Origin: Enorma massiliensis phI
GTDB lineage: Bacteria > Actinomycetota > Coriobacteriia > Coriobacteriales > Coriobacteriaceae
Length of the DNA stretch: 64,000 nt
NCBI RefSeq assembly: GCF_000311845.1
Contig: NZ_HE978574.1
Span: forward strand, 525,056-589,055
Reading direction: 5' to 3'
Shown here: piece by piece, positions 44,401 to 52,491 of the stretch
How the letters are laid out: each line of letters begins with the position of its first letter
Position numbering within the stretch: position 1 is the first letter of the stretch
The notes under the pieces: model-generated
Database searches by the model: none
What the model was told of the DNA's origin: nothing
The model's input: the letters and a program-made list of their open reading frames with translations, nothing else
Translations under genes and position numbers: made by a program

Positions 44401-46326
44401 GCCGACGTGGCTCAGCACGGGTTCGCCGACGAGCTTGAGCGGCGCGGCCGGGAGGTCATCGAGGAGGTGCGGCGTACGGGCCGCTATGCCGTGATCGTGG
44501 CCTCGCGCCCGTACCACAACGACCCACTTGTCAACCACGGGGTCACGAAGCTCTTCAGCGACCAGGGTATCGCCGTGCTCACGCCCGATGCGGTGCCCGG
44601 CGTGCGCAAGGTCAACCTCGAGAACAGCCGGCTCGACATCGTGAACAACTTCCACGCGCGCATGCTCAGCTGTGCGGTGATTGCCGCCTCCGCGCCGGAG
44701 CTCGAATATGTCCAGCTCGTGAGCTTTGGTTGCGGGCACGACGCCTATCTCTCGGACGAGATCGTGCGCATCATGCGCGAGGTGGGCGATAAGGCCCCGC
44801 TCATTCTCAAGATCGACGAGAGCGATGCCACCGGCCCCCTCCGCATACGCGTGCGCTCGTTCATCGAGACGACGGACCGGCGGCGCGCGGGCGAAGCGAG
44901 AGGAGCATCGCAAGATCGTGCGGAGCGGGCCCCGAAAGGCGGGCTTGCTGCTCCGTCTCCTGCTGCCGAGCATGCGGCCGAGACGGGGGAGAACCTGCTC
45001 AAAGATCCATACGAAGTGAAGTTCACCAAGCGGGACGCCCGTGAAAAGGTGCTGCTTGTGCCCAACACCTCGCACGCGTTCGCTCGCCTCATGGCGGCAG
45101 CGATCTCGCGGCAGGGCGTGCGCGCCGAGGCGCTCGAGGTTGGTCGAGAGGAGGCGATCGAGCTCGGCAAGCGCTACGTGCACAACGACATCTGCTTCCC
45201 TGCGCAGATCACCATCGGCGAGGCGCTCTATGCACTCAAGAGTGGCAAGTACGACGATAAAGACGTTGCCATGATTACGGGCAAGTACATCGGCGACTGC
45301 CGTCTCACGCACTACATGCCGCTTTTGCGTAAAGCGCTCGACGATGCGGGCTATAAGAACGTTCCCGTGCTCACGAACGACGACGTGGACGCTCATAATG
45401 CCTACCCCGGGTTCCGCTTGGGCATGGCGGCGAGCATCCAGATCGCCTGGGGGCTTCCCATGATCGACGCGCTCGAGGCGCTGCTTCGCCGCATGCGCCC
45501 CTACGAGCTCGAGCCGGGCTCTGCCGACCGTGCCTTCGAAGCAGCGGTGGACGAGCTCATGGCGGGTCTCGAGAAACGCGGCATCGCGGGGCTTGAACGC
45601 GGCTTCGCCCGCGCCATCGATATCATGAAGGGGGTTCGCTACGACCGCTCGCGCCCTCGTCCGACGGTGTTGATCGTGGGCGAGTACCTGCTCAACTTTC
45701 ATCCGGGCGCCAACCACGAGATTGAGCGCTACCTCGAGCAGAACGGCCTCGAGATCATCGAGGCGCGCATGACGGACGTGATTCGCAAAAGCTATTTCTA
45801 CAAGCATGCCCAATCGAGGGAGTACCACGTGGACCTGCCGTTCGGCGAGCGCTCGTGGTACGCTATCGCGGACCATTTCTTTGAGCTCGCGCACGGTCGC
45901 TGCGACCGCATCGCCCGCGCGCACCCGCTGTACGAGCCCCCAACGCGCATGCCGGAGCTTGTTAAGCAGTCGGACGAGGTGCTTCACCATACGTTCGATG
46001 CGGGCGAGGGTGTACTCATTCCTGCGGAGATCCTCGAGCAGGCGAAGCACGGTTGCCGCGCGTTCGTGATCTTGCAGCCATTCGGCTGCCTGCCCAACCA
46101 CGTGGTGGGGCGCGGTTTGGTGCGAGCGTTGAAGAACCGGTATCCGGACGCGCAGTTCCTGCCGCTCGATTACGACCCAGACGTGAGCTTTGCAAACGTG
46201 GAGAACCGCCTGCAGATGCTCATCATGGGTGCGAAGGAGCGCGGCAACGCCGAGCCGGGGGAGGGTGCCGCTGGGCAGGCACGAGGTGCGTCGGAGGAGG
46301 GCAGCCCCCATGGCACGACCGCGTAA
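41434..46326 (+). CDS. Giant 2-hydroxyacyl-CoA dehydratase activase-like fusion
   Basis: About 1,630 residues. Two ASKHA activase domains: GLDIGSTTTKVFV (about 35) with GSCAGGTGAF and SGRCGVYAKTD; and GIDSGSTTTKFAL (about 370) with ACSAGCGSFLEGF and GSRCTVFMNSSV. A Cys cluster CRRCGNHC follows near 662. The C-terminal part (about 830-1615) resembles dehydratase component-like domains found fused to such activases. Two low-complexity linkers lie near 705-815 (GDAAARAEGDAA-like units) and 1150-1190. Family members use ATP and an Fe-S cluster to activate radical dehydratases; the function of the long fused type is unknown. ATG 41434 is preferred (GGAG in front); ATG 41422 is possible. Confidence 0.85.
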   Translation: MEQATGAAQADHIPACGAGSGTMGGAPLDEVLHVGLDIGSTTTKVFVLDPTANETRYWRYQRHNARQTLSAIEALREVGKRFPGARLRVAVTGSGARDIARALGAAYIQEVVANSIAVRELYPQVRCAIELGGQDAKMIFFHKAEPDGALVVSDMRMNGSCAGGTGAFIDEMAELLGVPTEGFEELAARGTTVYEISGRCGVYAKTDIQPLLNQGVPREDLALSAFHAVARQTVGGLAQGIDIEAPVIFEGGTLAYNPTLARVFAEQLDLGENDCVIPQDPQVIVAHGAALALGAPDMFADAQADVDLDIGIPALDHLMEHPIDDGELAPVAPFFASEEDRAEFERRHPAEVPAPGPTAYQPGETVHVALGIDSGSTTTKFALIDEDGELVDSFYANNEGRPLDVVRQGLIDLRRRWSDAGVNLAIDAVGTTGYGEVLFARALHADYHTVETVAHARAAAMCVPDATFVLDIGGQDMKAIWLSGGVLTDIVVNEACSAGCGSFLEGFAANLHIPVEGIARAAFRSNDPASLGSRCTVFMNSSVVSEQRRGKGPDDIMAGLCRSIIENVFTKVIRVANLDALGERIVVQGGTFRNDAVLRAFEQYLGRPVTRAPHPGLMGAIGVALLAREHVGERCAGGKNAASSFIGLNALDDFSHDQYTGVTCRRCGNHCSRTVVAFNDGSLYVTGNRCPRGEEIDWAELIREVPGTLVPEGARVAERAEGDAEERTDGDAAARAEGDAAANADARTDGDAAAPAGAQAEAQVVAPAESPAAALPASTGNGAALVAGEQGGPTAASAAEPPAHRRAPNLFDERERLLFKQWPCDPVAPKNGITVGLPRVLEFWDTMPFWTTLFRAIGCTVRISRPSNRRMFERGLPHVTSDTICFPAKLVHGHVRDLVDAGVDRIFMPIITTVPTENTASTSEWMCAVVKGYPYVMRNSDNPEERFGVPFDTPLFHWYSERDRNRQLARYLTETFGIDASRARKAILMADVAQHGFADELERRGREVIEEVRRTGRYAVIVASRPYHNDPLVNHGVTKLFSDQGIAVLTPDAVPGVRKVNLENSRLDIVNNFHARMLSCAVIAASAPELEYVQLVSFGCGHDAYLSDEIVRIMREVGDKAPLILKIDESDATGPLRIRVRSFIETTDRRRAGEARGASQDRAERAPKGGLAAPSPAAEHAAETGENLLKDPYEVKFTKRDAREKVLLVPNTSHAFARLMAAAISRQGVRAEALEVGREEAIELGKRYVHNDICFPAQITIGEALYALKSGKYDDKDVAMITGKYIGDCRLTHYMPLLRKALDDAGYKNVPVLTNDDVDAHNAYPGFRLGMAASIQIAWGLPMIDALEALLRRMRPYELEPGSADRAFEAAVDELMAGLEKRGIAGLERGFARAIDIMKGVRYDRSRPRPTVLIVGEYLLNFHPGANHEIERYLEQNGLEIIEARMTDVIRKSYFYKHAQSREYHVDLPFGERSWYAIADHFFELAHGRCDRIARAHPLYEPPTRMPELVKQSDEVLHHTFDAGEGVLIPAEILEQAKHGCRAFVILQPFGCLPNHVVGRGLVRALKNRYPDAQFLPLDYDPDVSFANVENRLQMLIMGAKERGNAEPGEGAAGQARGASEEGSPHGTTA

Positions 46327-46930
46327 GGATGCCGATGAGCCCGGCGCGCGCGAACGCATCGCCGATGCGTTCTGGGAACTCTTGGAGTGTACGCCGCGGA
46401 GTGCTATGACCGTCGGCGCGGTTGTGAAAGCGGCTGGCTGCAACCGCGGAACGTTCTACTATTACTTTTCCGACCTTGATGTGCTTGCGGCGAGCGCGGT
46501 GCGCGAGGAGTTCTTCTCCGACGATGCGCTCGTGCGCGCGATCTTCGGCGCGCTCGTGGAGGGCGATGCGGGGTCGCTCCAGCGGCGCGTGCCGCGACGC
46601 CGCTTGAGGCGCATGGCGATCGCCATCCGCGCCGGAGAGCGGAGGCTCGTAGACCAGACCATCCGCAGCGAGGTCCAACGGCGTTGGGAAAGCTGCCTGT
46701 GCGCCGAGGGAGAGCACCTGAAGCCGGCGGCGACCTTTGCTATACAGTTCATGGTGGGCGGAGTGCTGGGTTTCATCGCCGAGGCGACGGAGCGCGGCGC
46801 GCTGCCCTGCCCGCTTTCGCCCGAGGCGCGAGCCTACCTCGCTTCCGTTGCACGGGCCACGATCGAGGCCGTCGCCGACGCGCAGGGGATGACTCAGGTC
46901 GAGGTGCTCGCCCGCGTTTTCCACGATTAG
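46310..46930 (+). CDS. TetR-family regulator
   Basis: 206 residues. N-terminal HTH: RERIADAFWELLECTPRSAM then TVGAVVKAAGCNRGTFYYYF (about 27-46), the usual TetR end FYYYF. The C-terminal ligand domain is not assignable. It starts (ATG 46310) inside the end of the activase gene, overlapping by 17 bases, so it is co-transcribed and probably controls that operon. Residues 90-103 are very Arg-rich (RRVPRRRLRRMAIA). The stop is followed at once by a duplicated CACGATTAGG segment. Confidence 0.88.
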   Translation: MARPRKDADEPGARERIADAFWELLECTPRSAMTVGAVVKAAGCNRGTFYYYFSDLDVLAASAVREEFFSDDALVRAIFGALVEGDAGSLQRRVPRRRLRRMAIAIRAGERRLVDQTIRSEVQRRWESCLCAEGEHLKPAATFAIQFMVGGVLGFIAEATERGALPCPLSPEARAYLASVARATIEAVADAQGMTQVEVLARVFHD

Positions 46931-47044
46931 GGGCTTTTTCGGGCCAGGTGACCCATTCTGGGACGGGTCCGTTTTGGTCCATCTGATTCATTTGAGTCAT
47001 TCTGGGACGGGTCCGTTTTGACTCACGATTAGGCGCCTTTTCGC
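46922..47044. repeat. Duplicated segment carrying two GGGACGGGTCC repeats
   Basis: CACGATTAGG at 46922-46931 (end of tetR) and again at 47024-47033, each followed by a related GC..CTTTTCG. Between them are two copies of CATTCTGGGACGGGTCC plus GTTTTG (46954-46976 and 46998-47020). This could be an insertion flanked by a target-site duplication. Confidence 0.65.
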
Positions 47045-47149
47045 TCATTGAGTCCTGTTCGGTTCGCGGTGCATGGCCCTTGCAGTGCCGATCCTTCACA
47101 TCTTGCGCATGTGGTGGGCCTGCCGTCTCATTTTCTCGCGCTGAGCTGT

Positions 47150-47155
47150 TATGAT
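47150..47155 (+). promoter_or_regulatory. Possible -10 element of clpC
   Basis: TATGAT 90 bp before the clpC start; no clear -35 at 17 bp. No CtsR heptad repeat was recognised. Confidence 0.3.
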
Positions 47156-47244
47156 GGTGCACCTTTGGGTAAAGAAGGGGAATGCGCAGCGTGCTGCCTG
47201 CGCATTCCGATAGACAACAAGTCGGCACAGCAGAGGTTTTCAGC

Positions 47245-50034
47245 ATGTTAGACAGATTTACCGATCGTGCTCGCCGCGTCATGTCTATGGCGAAGGAAGA
47301 AGCGATCGCACTATCGTCGACCAAGGTGGGCACCGAGCATCTGCTGCTCGCGCTCGCCAAGGAAGAGGGCATCGCCTCGGAGGCGCTGCAATCGCTCGAC
47401 ATCTCATACGATGACGTGATGGACCAGATCAAGGAGGCGGCAGGCGCTGCCACGACCAAGCCTGCGACGAGCTCTCCTGCGGTCGATGCGTCTTCCGCGT
47501 CTTCGTCGGCGGATTCCTCCGCGGACGACGCGCCGGCATCTGACGGCGACGGCGCCCACCGCGCCGAGAGCGCCACGGGCTCGGCTTCCGAGGGCGCTAC
47601 GGGCGCGACGCCCGATGGCGCCTCCAGCCGCAACGCCGGGCAGGGCAAGCTCGCCTTCACCCCTTCCGTCATCACCGTGATGGAGAAGAGCTTCCGCCAC
47701 GCGCGCGAGAACAACCAGACCTACGTATCTACCGAGCACCTGCTTCTTGGCATTGTGGACGAATCGTCGTGCATGGCGATGGACATCCTCATGCGCCTCG
47801 GCGTCTCGGCGGCTTCCGTGCGCCAGGCGGTCGAGAAGCTCACCTCGAAGGACCAGGGACGCCGTCCGTTCGCGGGCGCCGCATCCGTGCGCCCCGGCTC
47901 CGGCCTGCCGTTCTTCTCGGGCGATTCGAGCCAGGGCAAGGGCGACGACTCCTCGGTTCTCAAGCAGTTCGGCACCAACCTCACGCAGGAAGCGCGCGAC
48001 GGCAAGCTCGACCCGGTGATTGGCCGCGAAAAAGAGGTCTCGCGCATGATGGAGATCCTTTCTCGACGCACCAAGAACAATCCGCTCATCTTGGGCGACC
48101 CCGGTGTGGGCAAGACCGCCATCGTGGAAGGCCTTGCGCAGGAAATCGCTGCCGGCAACGTGCCCGAGAACCTTATGAACAAGAACATCTGGTCGCTTGA
48201 CCTGCCGGGGCTCGTAGCGGGCGCCAAGTATCGCGGCGAGTTCGAGGAGCGCCTGAAGGGCGTGATCCAGGAGGCCACCGAGGCCGACGACATCATTCTC
48301 TTCATCGACGAGATGCACACGCTCATCGGAGCGGGCAGCTCGGCCGAGGGCTCCATCGACGCGAGCTCCATGCTTAAGCCGGTGCTCGCGCGCGGGGTGT
48401 TCCAGATTATCGGCGCCACCACGGCAGATGAGTACCGCAAATACCTCTCCAAGGACCCGGCGTTCGAGCGGCGCTTCCAATCCATCGATATCGAGGAACC
48501 GAGTATCGAGGACACGGTCAAGATCCTTACCGCCCTGCTCCCACGCTACGAAGAGCACCACCATGTGCACTACACCCCCGAGGCGGTCGAGGCGGCGGCG
48601 ACGCTCTCGTCCCGCTACATCCAAGATCGCTTCCTGCCCGACAAGGCCATCGACCTCATCGATGAGTCCGGCGCCCGCGCCCGCATCGCGCGCAACCGCG
48701 CGCCGGAGCCCGTGCGCGAGGCAGAGGCCCGTCTGGGCGAGCTCAAGGCGGCGGCCGACGAAGCGGCGGAGAACGACGACATGAACCGCGCCGCCGAGCT
48801 CAAGGAGCAGGAGAAGCGGGCTGAAATCGAGCTTTCCGAGGCGCGTGCCGCCTGGAACGCCCAGATGGATGCCGCTCCCATCGTGATCGATGTCCCGCAG
48901 ATCGCCGATATCGTGTCGGTTGCTTCGGGCGTTCCCGTCTCATCGCTCACCGAAGACGAGTCGCGGCGCCTTCTCAACTGCGAGAACGTGCTCAAGACGC
49001 GCATCATCGGGCAGGACGAGGCGGTGAACGCGGTGGCCAAGGCCATCCGCCGCTCCCGTTCCCCGCTCAAAGATCCGCGCCGTCCCGGCGGTTCGTTCAT
49101 CTTCCTGGGCCCCACGGGCACGGGCAAGACCGAGCTGGCGAAGACCCTCGCCGAATACCTGTTTGGCAGCAAGGACGCGCTCATCAGCTTCGATATGTCT
49201 GAGTTCGCCAGCGAGTACGAGGTCTCTAAGCTCATCGGTAGCCCCCCGGGTTATGTGGGCCACGAGGAAGGCGGCCAGCTCACCAAGGCCGTTCGCCGTC
49301 ACCCGTATTCGGTGGTGCTCTTCGACGAGATCGAAAAGGCGCATCCGGACATCTTCAATATCTTGCTGCAAGTGCTCGATGAGGGGCGTTTGACCGACGG
49401 CCAGGGCAAGACGGTCGATTTCCGCAACACGGTCGTCATCATGACATCGAACGTGGGCGCGCGCGAGATCGCGCAGGAGTCGAGCGTGGGCTTTGGCAGC
49501 ACCGGGGAGGCGGGCCTCTCTTCCACCGAGATCAAGAGCCGCGCGATGGGCGAGCTCAAGCGTCTGTTCCGCCCGGAGTTTTTGAACCGCGTGGACGATA
49601 TCGTGGTCTTCCAGAAGCTCGCGGGCGAGAGCCTGACCAAGATCGCCGAGCTCCTGGTGGACGACCTGCGCCAGCGGCTCATTGCCAACGGCATGAATAT
49701 CAAGCTGACGGATGCCGCCATCGCCAAGATCGTTGCCGAGGGCACCGACCTTACCAATGGCGCGCGCCCGCTGCGCCGTGCGATCCAGAAGCTCATTGAG
49801 GATCCGCTTTCTGAGGAGCTTCTGGCCGGTGAGTGGAACGCGGGCGATACCGTGCTCTGCGACGTGGTCGACGGTTCGTTTGTGTTTAGCCACGGGGCGG
49901 GGGAGATTCCGGCTCCGCGAAGCATCGGAGCGCTCGGCGGGTTGTTTGAGCCTGCGCCGCGCTCAAGTGCCGCCGCGCCTGCTCTTGCCGGTGGTCCTGG
50001 CGGCGCCGCCCAGTCTGGAAGCGGCACGCGGTAG
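47245..50034 (+). CDS. clpC: ClpC-type AAA+ protease subunit
   Basis: 929 residues; unfolds proteins for ClpP. N-domain repeat 1 [20 protein letters not shown] (from residue 1) and repeat 2 near 140-210. An Ala/Ser/Asp/Gly-rich insert of about 65 residues (73-137) separates them, which is unusual. AAA-1 P-loop [14 protein letters not shown] (about 284) and [14 protein letters not shown]; a UVR-type segment ([14 protein letters not shown], about 515); AAA-2 P-loop [14 protein letters not shown] (about 621). The short UVR middle region marks ClpC rather than ClpB. ATG 47245 follows AGAGG; the first residues match the family. The C-terminus ends in a Pro/Ala/Gly-rich tail. Confidence 0.93.
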   Translation: MLDRFTDRARRVMSMAKEEAIALSSTKVGTEHLLLALAKEEGIASEALQSLDISYDDVMDQIKEAAGAATTKPATSSPAVDASSASSSADSSADDAPASDGDGAHRAESATGSASEGATGATPDGASSRNAGQGKLAFTPSVITVMEKSFRHARENNQTYVSTEHLLLGIVDESSCMAMDILMRLGVSAASVRQAVEKLTSKDQGRRPFAGAASVRPGSGLPFFSGDSSQGKGDDSSVLKQFGTNLTQEARDGKLDPVIGREKEVSRMMEILSRRTKNNPLILGDPGVGKTAIVEGLAQEIAAGNVPENLMNKNIWSLDLPGLVAGAKYRGEFEERLKGVIQEATEADDIILFIDEMHTLIGAGSSAEGSIDASSMLKPVLARGVFQIIGATTADEYRKYLSKDPAFERRFQSIDIEEPSIEDTVKILTALLPRYEEHHHVHYTPEAVEAAATLSSRYIQDRFLPDKAIDLIDESGARARIARNRAPEPVREAEARLGELKAAADEAAENDDMNRAAELKEQEKRAEIELSEARAAWNAQMDAAPIVIDVPQIADIVSVASGVPVSSLTEDESRRLLNCENVLKTRIIGQDEAVNAVAKAIRRSRSPLKDPRRPGGSFIFLGPTGTGKTELAKTLAEYLFGSKDALISFDMSEFASEYEVSKLIGSPPGYVGHEEGGQLTKAVRRHPYSVVLFDEIEKAHPDIFNILLQVLDEGRLTDGQGKTVDFRNTVVIMTSNVGAREIAQESSVGFGSTGEAGLSSTEIKSRAMGELKRLFRPEFLNRVDDIVVFQKLAGESLTKIAELLVDDLRQRLIANGMNIKLTDAAIAKIVAEGTDLTNGARPLRRAIQKLIEDPLSEELLAGEWNAGDTVLCDVVDGSFVFSHGAGEIPAPRSIGALGGLFEPAPRSSAAAPALAGGPGGAAQSGSGTR

Positions 50035-50054
50035 CAAATCATGGTCTCAGTAGA

Positions 50055-50092
50055 AGGGCTGCGCTCGCACGGATGCGGGCGCGGCCCTTTTT
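50055..50092 (+). terminator. Terminator after clpC
   Basis: AGGGCTGCGC (50055-50064) pairs with GCGCGGCCCT (50079-50088), one G-T, followed by TTTT. Confidence 0.85.
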
Positions 50093-50119
50093 GTGCACCC
50101 TCTATCTGGGCTTTTGTAG

Positions 50120-50273
50120 CCAAAAATGCGCTAAGTCGGTCTTATTTCCTGCGATTCAGGCGTCGGGTTCGCCCGCCGCGCTGGTAGACGGCCCGCGGCG
50201 AGCGCTCTACCTGCGCGTGGGGCGGGCGGCACCCGCGTTCCGCAGGAAAAAGACCGACTTAGCGCAAATTCGG
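50120..50273. repeat. 154-bp inverted-repeat element (second copy of the 2540 family)
   Basis: Arms 50120-50153 (CCAAAAATGCGCTAAGTC start, ending CCTGCG) and 50241-50273. The pairing extends inward through GGGT-CGCCCGCC / GGGCGGGCG-ACCC. The right side continues with GGATAGAA, AGATAGGGG and CATTAAT, parallel to the tail after 2695. The interior is unrelated to that of the first copy. It lies between the clpC terminator and disA. Confidence 0.85.
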
Positions 50274-50459
50274 ATAGAATCCCGCAGATAGGGGAGGCAT
50301 TAATATGCCGCGGCGCCTCCCCGCCGCCGCTCCTGTTCCCACCGCCCCTCACGACTTTTTTGAATTCTTAAGCCGCGCCGCCGGACGTCGGCCAATCCAT
50401 GAGAAAATAGACAGCGCATGAGTGATTGACGTATGAGACGTACGAGAGGGGAGAGCATA

Positions 50460-51527
50460 TTGGATAAGAACGAGATTCAAAAGCGCATGAACGAGGCCAT
50501 TCGCCTCACTGCCCCCGGACAGCCCATTCGTACCGCCCTCGACATGATTATTGCCGGGCACCTTGGCGCGCTCATCTGCGTGGGCGATACCGAGCATGTG
50601 CTTGCGGCAGGCAACGACGGGTTTCCGCTCAACATCTCGTTTACCAGCAACCGCCTCTTCGAGCTTTCCAAGATGGATGGCGCCGTCGTAATCGACGACA
50701 ATCTCTCGCAGATTCTGCGAGCTAATTTTCACCTTAACCCCGATCCGTCGCTGGCAACGAGCGAAACGGGCATGCGCCATCGCACCGCTGCGCGCATGAG
50801 CGTGCTCACCGACGCCATCGTGATCTCGGTGTCCGAGCGCCGCGGCGTCGTCAACGTGTACGTGCGCGGCAAGTCGTATCAGATCCAGCCGGTCTCGGAG
50901 ATCATGGCATCGGTGAACCAGCTGGTCTCGACGCTGCAGACCACGCGCGCCTCGCTCGACCGCGCCCTACTGCGCCTTACGGCCCTCGAATTGGACGACT
51001 ATGTGACCCTTGCGGACATCACCGACATCTTCTCGAGTTTCGAGATTCTGCAGCAGGCGAAGGACGAGCTTAAGTTCTGCATCGTGAAGCTCGGCAGCCA
51101 AGGCAAGCTCGTTCAGATGCAGCTCGAGCAACTCGCGGGCACTTCGATCGAGAACGACTACAACCTCATGATTCGCGACTACGCTTCGGACTCATCGGAA
51201 GATAACGCCCGCCGTATCCGCAGCCTCTTTAGCGAGATGACGCCTCAGGAGCTCACCAACCCGCAGCGCGTGGCGCAGGCTCTTGGTTACGACGACCTGG
51301 ACGAAGACTCCGTTATGACCCCACTCGGCCTGCGCACGCTTTCGCAGGTGTCGGTCGTGCGCGACGGCGTGGCCGAGAAGATCGTGGACGAGTACGGGTC
51401 GCTGCAGGAGCTGCTGGACGACATCCAGAAGGACCCGGAGCGCTTGGGCGACTTCGGCGTGAACAACCCCACGATCCTTGCAGACTCGCTGTATCGCATG
51501 CAGGGCAAGCGCGGTGGTGCGGCATGA
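50460..51527 (+). CDS. disA: DisA, diadenylate cyclase / DNA integrity scanning protein
   Basis: 355 residues from TTG 50460 (GGGGAG about 8 bases before it). Makes cyclic di-AMP from two ATP and binds branched DNA. The cyclase domain shows DGAVVIDDNLSQILRANFHL (about 72-91) and GMRHRTAARMS (104-114), where the usual GTRHRTA has Met for Thr. A helical linker and C-terminal helix-hairpin-helix domain follow (LGLRTLSQVSVVRDGVAEKI, about 284-303). The stop overlaps the ispD start by ATGA. Neighbouring clpC and ispD is the common Gram-positive arrangement. Confidence 0.94.
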   Translation: MDKNEIQKRMNEAIRLTAPGQPIRTALDMIIAGHLGALICVGDTEHVLAAGNDGFPLNISFTSNRLFELSKMDGAVVIDDNLSQILRANFHLNPDPSLATSETGMRHRTAARMSVLTDAIVISVSERRGVVNVYVRGKSYQIQPVSEIMASVNQLVSTLQTTRASLDRALLRLTALELDDYVTLADITDIFSSFEILQQAKDELKFCIVKLGSQGKLVQMQLEQLAGTSIENDYNLMIRDYASDSSEDNARRIRSLFSEMTPQELTNPQRVAQALGYDDLDEDSVMTPLGLRTLSQVSVVRDGVAEKIVDEYGSLQELLDDIQKDPERLGDFGVNNPTILADSLYRMQGKRGGAA

Positions 51528-52363
51528 GCGCATCCGAGCGGGGCGCGGCGTCGGATGCAGGCGCATCTGGGGCCGCGACGGGGCGTGCCGCCCATAAGGT
51601 CGCGGCCGAGGCGGACGGCCTCCGGGCGTTTGCCTGCGCGATCTTGGTGTGTGGCGGCTCTGGCACGCGGTTCGGCAACCCGGGGGGCAAACAGCTGGTA
51701 GACATCGCGGGCATGCCCATGATGTCCTGGTCCATCGGTGCGTTCGACCGTTCCGAGCTCGTAGGGCACATCGTGGTGGTCTGTCCCTCCGACAAGCGCG
51801 ACGAGATGCGCCGTCGCGCCGTCGAGCCTTTCGCGTTCCAGACGCCCATCACGTTTGCCGATGCGGGCGCGACGCGGCAGGATTCCACCCGTGCTGGGCT
51901 CGAAGCGGTTCCCGCGGGCTTCTCCTGCGTTGCCGTGCACGACGGCGCCCGCCCGCTCATCACCGTTGAAGCCATCGACCGGGCGATTCGCGCGCTCGCG
52001 GAAGACGAGGCCCTCGACGGCGTGGTGTGCGGCCAGCCCGCCATCGACACGCTCAAGCGCACGGATGCGGACGGTATCATCCTGGACACGCCGCCGCGCA
52101 CGGAGTTCTGGACGGTGCAGACGCCCCAGGTGTTTCGGACCGAGCGCTTGCGCCGCGCGTGCACCGCGGCGGATGCGACGGGGTTCGTCGGCACCGATGA
52201 TGCTTCGCTCGTCGAGCGGGCGGGGGGCCGTGTGCGCTGCATCGCGAGTCCGCGCGACAACCACAAGGTCACCGTTCCGGAGGACCTGGGCCTTGTAGAT
52301 GCGCTCATGCGCGTCCGTCTCCGTAACGAAGGAAGTGCGGTGGGGGTACCTCCCACTACATAA
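51524..52363 (+). CDS. ispD: IspD, 2-C-methyl-D-erythritol 4-phosphate cytidylyltransferase
   Basis: 279 residues; third step of the MEP isoprenoid pathway, using CTP. CTP loop CAILVCGGSGTRFGNPGGKQ (about 38-57), ATRQDSTRAGL, and VHDGARPLITVEAI (about 142-155), with EFWTVQTPQVFR and a final DNHKVTVPEDL. The first 36 residues are an Ala/Gly-rich extension not usual in the family; the true start could be internal, but ATG 51524 overlaps the disA stop, which favours coupling. No ispF follows. Confidence 0.93.
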   Translation: MSASERGAASDAGASGAATGRAAHKVAAEADGLRAFACAILVCGGSGTRFGNPGGKQLVDIAGMPMMSWSIGAFDRSELVGHIVVVCPSDKRDEMRRRAVEPFAFQTPITFADAGATRQDSTRAGLEAVPAGFSCVAVHDGARPLITVEAIDRAIRALAEDEALDGVVCGQPAIDTLKRTDADGIILDTPPRTEFWTVQTPQVFRTERLRRACTAADATGFVGTDDASLVERAGGRVRCIASPRDNHKVTVPEDLGLVDALMRVRLRNEGSAVGVPPTT

Positions 52364-52491
52364 ATCAGTTATCCCCCCGACGAAATCTTGACAAACTGAT
52401 GCAAAATCACCACCGTTTAGATATGGTGCCGATGTGTCCTTGGGAAGCACATCGGGGCCCATTGTTGGTCAAGCTATGGTGAGGGGTCGGT

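Noticed and set aside
41329..46443. Two long antisense frames opposite the activase gene
   Set aside because: Both overlap clear activase motifs on the + strand and lack family likeness.
52388..52423. Promoter of the adhesin from TTGACA (52388-52393) and TAGATA (52418-52423)
   Set aside because: The spacer is 24 bp, too long for a usual promoter. The TTGACA may be fortuitous.
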